64,000 bases of DNA from Ficedula albicollis (lineage: Eukaryota > Chordata > Aves > Passeriformes > Muscicapidae), in NCBI RefSeq assembly GCF_000247815.1, contig NC_021674.1:32393453-32457452 (forward strand), written 5' to 3'. The notes under the pieces are model-generated. The model ran no database searches. It was not told where the DNA came from and was given only the letters and a program-made list of their open reading frames with translations. Shown piece after piece: positions 55,433-64,000 of the stretch. A program made the position numbers and the translations under genes. The stretch's first letter is position 1. Every line of letters starts with the position of its first letter.

Positions 55433-55845
55433 GATACATACATATTAGCAAGGGAACTCTGCTCCTGTCACTAAGGAAAAAACTACTCAGTGTTTCCTTT
55501 ATTCTTTATTTAAGAGTTGGACTCAACTTTGCTTCATAATGTCCAATGTCTATTAATATTCTCTAGCAGATACATTGAATTTAAGGACCTTGACACAGTT
55601 ACTTATTAAAGTTTACTGCGTATGCATATTAAATAAAGTCTTAATTCTATGTGTATACATTTGAAAATGAATTTTCCATGTTACATGATTATTTACCAAC
55701 ATTTTAATTCATCTTTTTATTTCAAAGAGTAACTACTGGCATACTGTATATTTTCTTGCATTTCTGTGTCTAGAGATCTCCCCAAAGGAACAAAAAAAAT
55801 CAAAACCACAAACAACACCCCATAAAATCCAACCAACCAACCAAA

Positions 55846-56098
55846 CAATCCAACAACAACACAAGGAAAACCCCCAAAACTCAATGGCAAGTGCAGTAAC
55901 AGTATTAATCACAGTATCAAAAAAACTGAGAACTGTAAAGTGAAATTGTACCAGATCATATAAAACAAAAAAAAATGCAATCCAACAACAACACAAGGAA
56001 ACTCAATGGCAAGTGCAGTAACAGTACTAATCACAGTATCAAAAAAACTGAGAACTGTAAAGTGAAATTGTACCAGATCATATAAAACAAAAAAAAAT
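55846..56098. repeat. 132/121-bp tandem duplication with 11-bp indel
   Basis: The segment 55846-55977 is repeated at 55978-56098. The second copy lacks 11 bases present in the first (around AAACCCCCAAAA) and has at least one substitution (AGTATT against AGTACT). Both copies end in TAAAACAAAAAAAAAT. Confidence 0.94.
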
Positions 56099-59000
56099 AC
56101 ATGAGTGCATCTTTCACAGTGTTGGACTGCTCAGGGAAACCTAAAAAGAAATTTAATAATGTCCTTTACATATTTTCTGCAATTGCTTATTTTTTCAATG
56201 GGCAACAAAGAGTTGGAATAAAAAATTTCTATTTTCTTGAAAATTAAAAAAAAAACTTGCAAATGGTTCGTATTTCACCCCCAGTCCCAAGAAAAGCCCC
56301 AAACAACAGAAAAAATTACAAACACAGATCTGCTTCTCAGTAAGAAATGTCATATGACAAATGTGATATTTTAATATTTGAGTGCTTGGAATTATTTCAA
56401 TACTGAAAGCTGAAAGACTGTTTTAAAGAGAAAACAAACAAACTAATAATAATGCTTTCCTGCTTTCGGCTCTTCTGAATTCCCTTTAAAAATAACATTA
56501 TGAGGCTCATATCAGGCAAATTAAGCTTATGCTGTGATCTAACACCTCTAACAAAGTGATCAGCAACAGAACAGGAATTTATTCTATGTTATATCAGTCT
56601 CCCATATGAAACTATAAATATGTGTCTTTCATGTCTCTTCATAAACTAGTGCTCATTTCACAAGTTATAGAATTTAACTGATAGATTTAGTTTATTTATA
56701 ATATTTAATTTATGATGTACATTCTCAATAAAATATACTTTATCTTCCTAAACAAACACAGAAGGCAAATTTGTCTATCATAACAAACAAATTTCTATAC
56801 CTATTTTTTTAATTATTAGTTTCATAACTTAACACTAAATAATACTCAACTAAACATTCAAAGTTTTAAGTAGGAAAGTGGTTTGTCAATATTATTTTTT
56901 ACAGTCTTTCAACTCAGAAGAAAAGCTCACCAATAGTGTGGGGGGGTGGTCTGATGGTGATTTATTTTAATTTTAATTCATCAATATTTTCCTTCCTCCT
57001 ACAATTTATACAGCTATCAGTAACCACTAAGAGAAACTCAACCTTTCTCTGTAGCATATAATTGTGTTCTTTATACAGTATGCTTTTATTGCCATCCATT
57101 AAAAAAACTAGTTTTAACATTCAATCAATATACCATAGCATTCTGCAGTAAAATGATATCTGGTGAAGAAAGAAATGTATCAGAATGATCTCTTTTATCT
57201 GGCTGATGCATAATCAATGATCCTTCCTCTACAGATGGCTATGAAAGCATCCAAAAATGCTTAGATGTGAGAGTTCATCATGTGCCTCAATATGCTTTTT
57301 TTTTTTAATTAGATTTTTAACATACACACTCTGCCCTGATCACTATTCCATTCTGGGCTTCAGTGATTTTTAACAATAAATAATGAAATATGTGAATAGC
57401 TGAAGCCCTGATCTTATCACATCTGGCCACACAATTCAGGCATTAGAAGTACAAAACTGATGATTTGAGATGTGAGCACTCCGTAATTAAGCACACCTAC
57501 TTGTAGGCAAACAGGCTAAAATAAAAACAGACAAATGTCAACTGTAGGAAACAGCTAAAATAAAAATATACAATTGTCTCATGTACACAGCACATTAGGC
57601 TTATCAAAATTGAACATTAAGTGTGAACTACATGAACATCAAGTCTGCCTCCCCACCCCATGACTCCACCTGCACTGTCAACAGGTACTCATCCCTTCCT
57701 GGCTGAAAGAGGAACTTACTCACAAAGTTCATTTTAGTTAGTCAAAAACTCCACACACTGAGAAACATATTCAAGCTTACTTTTTACAAAAATTACCGAA
57801 AAGAGAAATGCAATCACTGTAGGAAAGAATGCCCAAATGACATTGTGCATACTGCTGGATATCTTGGCTGCATGAACAGGGCACTCCCGTGGCACTGAGG
57901 AAGTCTTGTCTTCCTCAGGCTGTTTCCCTCTCCACTAATATCCCAAATAAGAAGACACAAACCCCCATTTGCTCCTTCCCAGCAGTATGAGATTTTCTCC
58001 AAGTATCAGCACAGTTTTTTCACTCTCCTGTAAGAAATCGATGGCCACATAAAAATAATGATTGCTACCATGCTCCTAGTAATAGTTAAAATCCCCTCAA
58101 CACCTTCTTTGCTCTATAGCCACAATAAAGGCTGCATGACAAAGCTTTGAAATTGGAGCTGCAGCTACTATGAAGTCAGATGCTGTGATAATCCAGCATC
58201 CTCTCCAGCAAGGCAAAATTTCTGAGCATAGAGTTCCTTTAGAACCAAATTAACTGTCATTTTCATTAAGAAAAGAAAAAACAAGCCAACCCACAGCTTG
58301 TATTTCAGTTGATACTGAAATATAGAAAAAAACATGACTTGCAAAACAATTCCTATTCAACTCAGAATACAATTCCCACTTAGCCTCCATCAACATGCAT
58401 CCTTTATCTTCTCCCACCACAAACAGCAGCTTTCTCATGCATCCATTACTTTCTCCATCCCTACCCAAAAACCACCCCACCCTTCTCCTTCCATTTTGTT
58501 CCTCATTTTCACCTGAAACGTTTTTATTCCCTTCCTCATTCAAGTGCCACCATCACTAAATAATTCTATCCTGAATTTCTCATTCTGCTTGTTGTCGTTG
58601 AAATAATAAAGCTTGAAATTTGCTCTAGGTTATTATAATAGATGAATGAAGCTTAAAATTAGGTAAAGCTTCTGATTACTTTAATTACAAAATACAACAC
58701 TTGTTTACTCTCTTACAATCTTTATTTACAGCCTCCTAAGGAACAGCAGAACTGCCTCTCAAGAAACATAATGCAGTTTATTAGGGCTATGTAGACTGAG
58801 TCAGAAAGAGTTCCAAAAATACCTCTGTCCTCCTTTTTATGCCATAATACATTACAATAGCTGACTAAAGTAAATTTCAATATAATACATATAGGGGGAG
58901 CAGCATGCATTTTCTACCAATCTCTCAAAAATATTTTACTCTCTTACTTTGGAGACATGCATCTAAACGTTTTGTGGCAAGTTTCACATTTTATAAAGTA

Positions 59001-60840
59001 GAGGTCAAAATGCAGATAATCTCAATTAATGCTACAAAAAGCAAAAGGCTGTCACAGATGAACTGCCCACCTCAGAAAATTTCACAAGGTGCAGCACTGT
59101 CGTGGCACTATTTTTTAAATTTCTTACAAACATATAAAGAATCCTATTGCATGCACGACAGAAAATGAGTTTAAATTGTGGTAACAAAGAACCACTAATA
59201 GAAGAAGTGAAAAAATGGAAAGTCTATATTTAACTTGGTGCTCAGTCATTAGAAAGGTGCCCCATAACGACCATATGTTACTCAAATATGTTATCACACC
59301 TACAATTTCATCATATGTCTCCCAAGAAATTAATTAGCTCTAACTTTTTCAACTTTGACAAAAATGTCTGCAGTAAGTCAGATTACTAGCTGTTGCAAAT
59401 GCTTCAAAATTCAAAGCTTGCCTCAGCTTTTATTTAACCTTTTAATTACAATCATTGAATAACATTTGGAAGGCAGATGTTCCTTTTTTGCATATGTGGT
59501 TATTAATAAAAAGACCATTTATTTTAAATTAATATTACTTTTTCAAGTACAAAAATGCTACAAAGACAATCTTTTTACAGCAAAGAATGGATACATCAGC
59601 AACACTAAAATACCAGTTACCTTAATTAGGAGGAATAACCTGAAGATAATGAATTCCAACATGAAAACCACACGGTATTTACAATAAGGACACATTTACA
59701 ATAAAGAATTGGAGCAGTCCAGGAATCTCTGCTGATCTGAATATACTGAATCAACACAGAAGACCTCGCCTGCCACCTCAGGTCAGAAAAAACAGTGAGA
59801 ATTATGTTTAAGCTTGACATGGGCACAATGAGAATTGAGTCATTCCACACTTGCCTTATATTCCATAAAATATAAGTGTAAAGTTGCAAGGCTATGGCAT
59901 CAAAAAGCAATGTTATATAACCTAAGCTAAGAGTACCCACTAAAATGCCAGGTTTGGTGCATTTGCTCAAGCCTACTTCACAACAAACTATAACAGTCTA
60001 GCTAGATGCCGTTCACAAATCTGATTTATTTTGTTGTAACAGCTAGAAAAATCTGCAAAATTTATTCCAACAGTTTCTTAAGTCTAAAACATTACCCAAT
60101 AAATCACTACCTATGGAAGAAATAATAAAGATATTTTAATGCAGGCATAACAACATTCTAAACGTTTTTATCACAAATCACTGAAGTTTTAGTCTTGGTA
60201 TCAACAAAAAACAAAAACCAAATTAATTTTACAACCTATACTTCTTCAATTCTTAAAAAGTATTAGGCACATGCTAATGTTTGAATAAAATTTGTACTTC
60301 ACAGCAAAATCATCAAATGTTCAAAGAGAAAGAGGTTGCATCACTGCTGAAGACTTGTATTTAGAGTTCCTTGAGGAACCATACTATAAAGCCATTAATT
60401 TTGCACAGAATTGGCAACTAAAGGTTCAAAGAACAATCAACACTTTCGATGAAAAGGGCGAAACTAACACTTCAACCAACTTTTTCTTAAGTAGCGTGAC
60501 ATGTGTCACCATAAACAGTAAAACAAAGAATTCAGTAATTTATTATTTTCTCATCCAAACTCAGAGAAAGGTTCCTATCACTTCATCCACTGTCAAAACT
60601 AGCCTTTATACATGCATGAACACACATAAGGAAACACTAACATGGAATACATTTTCCAATAGTTCTGAAGATGGCTAACTCCTGTGATTATCTGTAAGTT
60701 TTACTTGCCTATTATAAAGGTTTAGCCAAAACTTAAGATAAACACACCCTTCTAAAATTAAAGACAAGAAATTCCAAAAAATTAATTGAATGTAACAAAC
60801 CCTAACTCTGCGTGTAGTGACACCATAATTAATTTAACTG

Positions 60841-60890
60841 GAAGGAAGGAGGAAAGGGGAAAGGGAAAAGAAAGAAGAGAAGAAAAAAAT
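60841..60890. repeat. Purine-only GGAA/GAAA tract
   Basis: A 48-50 base stretch containing almost only A and G, built on GGAAGGA, AAAGGGG and AAAGAAG units. It is a simple-sequence tract of the same general type as those at 10898 and 12223. Confidence 0.85.
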
Positions 60891-63800
60891 CCTTCCTATT
60901 TTTATAAAGAAAATTGAGTGGGGAAAGGGGGAAAAGGATGCTGAACTTTAATTCCATTATCTGCTACTCTTCTCTACAAATGTTTATACTTTAAAGTAAA
61001 ATGTGTCACTATGCAGTATTTCTAGTTAAATTTGCTACTCTATAGTTTGGTATACAAAATATCATGGGCCAATTATAGCACATGATCATATCCAAACACA
61101 ATTTCTACAGCATCAAACATTTAAGGGCAATATAAGAGTAGAAAATAGATTTTAAAGTAAATATTGAAAATACTTTCAGCACAAAAAGAAAAATTAATAT
61201 GTGAAAATTCATTAGTACAGCTGTACTGTAAATAATTTTTTTTAAATCACACTTAAAAATTAAAAGAAAAAAATACTGTCTAGACAAGCTTGCTAAAAGC
61301 AGCAGACCACTAATATCACCCACCCCTTAGCTCACTCAATCCCACATTATAATTCCAAGTAGTTTTTCTGTGTCTGATATGAGGGAAACTGTCCTCAACG
61401 ATGAAAGCCAAACTAACTGGACCATCTGCAGGCAGCACTACTAATTTCAAAGTGTTCATCCTACATGTTTCAAATAGCAAATGAAGTTTCCCATAGAGAA
61501 GAAAAAAAGTCTGGTATGAAAACCATGCACCTATGTGTGTGTTTCTACTTGAAACATAAAATGGAGTTCACAGTATTTTTTCTAATAACCAGCCTCCAGA
61601 CACTGGAGTGCAGTGTAAAGACAGAAGAGCTGCTTCCTTGCCCTCAACTGGGCAGGTGTTGATTCACATCTCTTTAGGAATGTTCTGAAGAAGGAGATGA
61701 CACTAAGATGTAAATCATACCTACCTTCAAAAGAAATCCTCACAAAAGCATGTATTATTTCCTTAAGAGTGCTTTGAAGATAACACAGAAATAGCTGTTC
61801 TACATTAAAGAAACACAAATATCCTCTTAACAAACTTATTTTTTAACTGAAATGGTGTGTGCTAGTAATACCTATATATTTCCAAAAAGTAAATTTTAAT
61901 GTTTACTGTCATCATCTAGTTCCTTTTTTTTTGAGGTCAGTCAAACAAAGAGATGCAATAAAAAGCCATAGAAAACCAACTGTGATTCAGACTGTTCTAA
62001 GTCTATGAATAAACAAACCAAAGTCAGTATGCAAATCTCGTTTTAAATGGTAGAACAAAATTTTATTTGGTATTCTCAAGCAACAACATATACACTTCTA
62101 AATCAGTGATCTTATGACAACCATTAATAAACATTGTCCAGATTCTTAGTGGTAGAAGACCTATTTCATAATTTTAATTACCACTTTGTTAATACATGCA
62201 GCCTCTCCAAAGTTTTCACAATTCCCTTATTTTCTTTGGAAAAGAGAACAACAAACAAACAAAATCCAGGAAGTTCCTTCACTACCAATGCCCACATATT
62301 TACTTTTACTGCCATTCCACAAAACCCATATGCCAGGGTGGATGTACCTGAAAGGAAACTGTCAGTCCATCCTAGGAAAGATTTTCAAGAAACAATTTTC
62401 ACTTCACACTGGAAACTAAGATTAAAGACCAGTAGAAATTTTCTGTGTTTCAACTCGTACCCTCAAAATTCAAGAAAGCCCAAAGAAAAACCCAAAGGAT
62501 ACCATACTCTCATCAGCATAGCAAAAGGATGCCTACAGAGGGAGGAAATAAACCCAGGAATGTTCACCCTACTCATCAAGTACTTAGCACCTTACACATG
62601 GATCCCTGCAGCTACTCCCCTTTTCCAAAGGAAAGCCTTCATTCTTCCAGTGCCCATGAACACAGCACAAACTGAAATCCAAACAAACAGAGAGCACTGA
62701 GAGGAAGGATTCTGCTCTGCTTGCAGGCCAGGTGAATTATGTGTATTACCAGGATTTTTGCCAAAGATAATCCACACTTTTCCCAGCACAGGGGCAAAAA
62801 AGACACGTTTCACCAAAACGTTTGTGAAAGTGCCCCAGTTAAACTCTCCAGATGTAATTTCTTTTGTAGCAATCAGACTTTATTTGTTAGTTCATATCCT
62901 AATCAAAACAAAACAGGCAAAAATAATTTGCTTACTGATGCCACTTTTTTTCCTTAAAAACTGTCTGCCTTTTTCATGCTCTTCCTCTCCCACTTTCATG
63001 TCATTGAAATAGCGACTGACATCAGAAAGCAGCTGTGCTGCACACACCCCACCACCGTGCCACAACTGCACAAGAGCCTCCCAGCCTCCCTCTGAAAAGC
63101 TGAAACCTAATTAGGATGCTTAAGATAGCTTTATGGATATTGCAAACGATAAATAACTAACCCAAACACATAGGCTACCACAAATGCAATGGATAATTTT
63201 TAAATCTTTTTCATCTAAAAATATTCCGGTGTTCCTACGTATTGCACAGAAAACAATCAATGCCATTTGAAAAAACGCTTGCTTTTCCATTTTGCACCTG
63301 CACTCCTCTGCTGTCAAAGTGTGTTTCACATCAGGATTTTTGTCACCAGTTCTCAAGGTGGATTAAATTAGAGTAACAGTATTTCTGGAAAACACACCAC
63401 CCATATATGAGATTCCTTCACAAATCTAAGTAAGCAATAAATTGTCCTCTTCACATTTTTAAGAATATTTTATGATTTTGTCTCTGTTCTGTGAGTTTGC
63501 AATTACGTAAACAGCGGACTTAAAAATTTCCATTTTTAACATTAAAGGAATTATGTATATAAAAATTACATAACCTAATTTTGCAAGCTACATAAGCATA
63601 ATTCCATACTATTTGAGGGCAGGCACTAACTCTTTATTCAGGCACCTGAATAGTTAGAGACATTCCAAGGTGTAAACATCACAGGCTCCACAAAAAGTTA
63701 ATACATCCAGCAGGGGAGCAGTATCTTCAGAAAAACAGGGAGCTCTACCCTTAGGGATGTAAAATCCTGGTATTGATGGTGACTAGAGAGAAAAGGGAGA

Positions 63801-64000
63801 AAAAGAGAGAACACAAAATGCATTAACTAACACAGATTTTATTCATTCAGGTAGAATGACAGCAGAAGACTGGTGAAAACAGTAGCTATGCCTGACCCAT
63901 CACACTTTAATTTTAAAGTTCTCTGAGCAGCCACCTGCACAGGTCACGAGGGCTGAACTCCAGCAAAACTCTGCTGAGGTGCAGGGATGTACAGGGCTCT

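Noticed and set aside
62134..62700. 188-codon plus-strand open frame
   Set aside because: It starts at TTG rather than ATG and has no recognised motif. Overlapping plus-strand frames in this A/C-rich stretch are also open, so low stop frequency from base composition explains it.
63840..64000. GC-richer end of window considered as AKT3 first coding exon or promoter
   Set aside because: No frame on the minus strand matches the AKT3 N-terminus, and CpG density is low.

Overview
The window is vertebrate nuclear DNA, most likely from a bird. It is AT-rich, has long non-coding stretches, and its only recognisable transposons are CR1 LINEs. One of these (47675-48526) keeps the typical avian CR1 3' end with its short ATTCTGTG repeat. 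No bacterial or viral gene organisation, tRNA, rRNA or CRISPR array was seen.

The only real gene recognised is AKT3 (protein kinase B gamma), on the minus strand. Three consecutive coding exons join in phase: coding exon 2 at 17853-17978, exon 3 at 4634-4745 and exon 4 at 3161-3305. Together they encode about residues 17-143: nearly all of the phosphoinositide-binding PH domain and the linker to the kinase domain. The first coding exon and promoter were not found and should lie beyond 64000. The kinase-domain exons should lie below position 1. The window is therefore about 46 kb of intron 1, all of introns 2 and 3, and part of intron 4.

The introns hold three notable kinds of sequence. (1) There are three A-tract/G-tract/A-tract blocks (G runs of 51, 160 and 709 bases), all with G on the plus strand. 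(2) There are many two-copy direct duplications, from about 40 bp to a nearly perfect 1325-bp tandem duplication at 9788-12437, plus a four-copy 35-bp minisatellite. (3) There are three CR1 fragments: two old ones lying tail to tail (38770-39662 plus, 39765-40710 minus) and one younger copy carrying an internal 260-bp duplication. A broken, coding-like stretch on the minus strand (about 35465-36600) may be a decayed gene or retrocopy, but I could not identify it.

No new multi-gene system was found. The most interesting items are the poly-G blocks and their flanking direct repeats, the number of two-copy duplications, and the unidentified decayed reading frame. The first two could be assembly artefacts, and raw reads would settle that.
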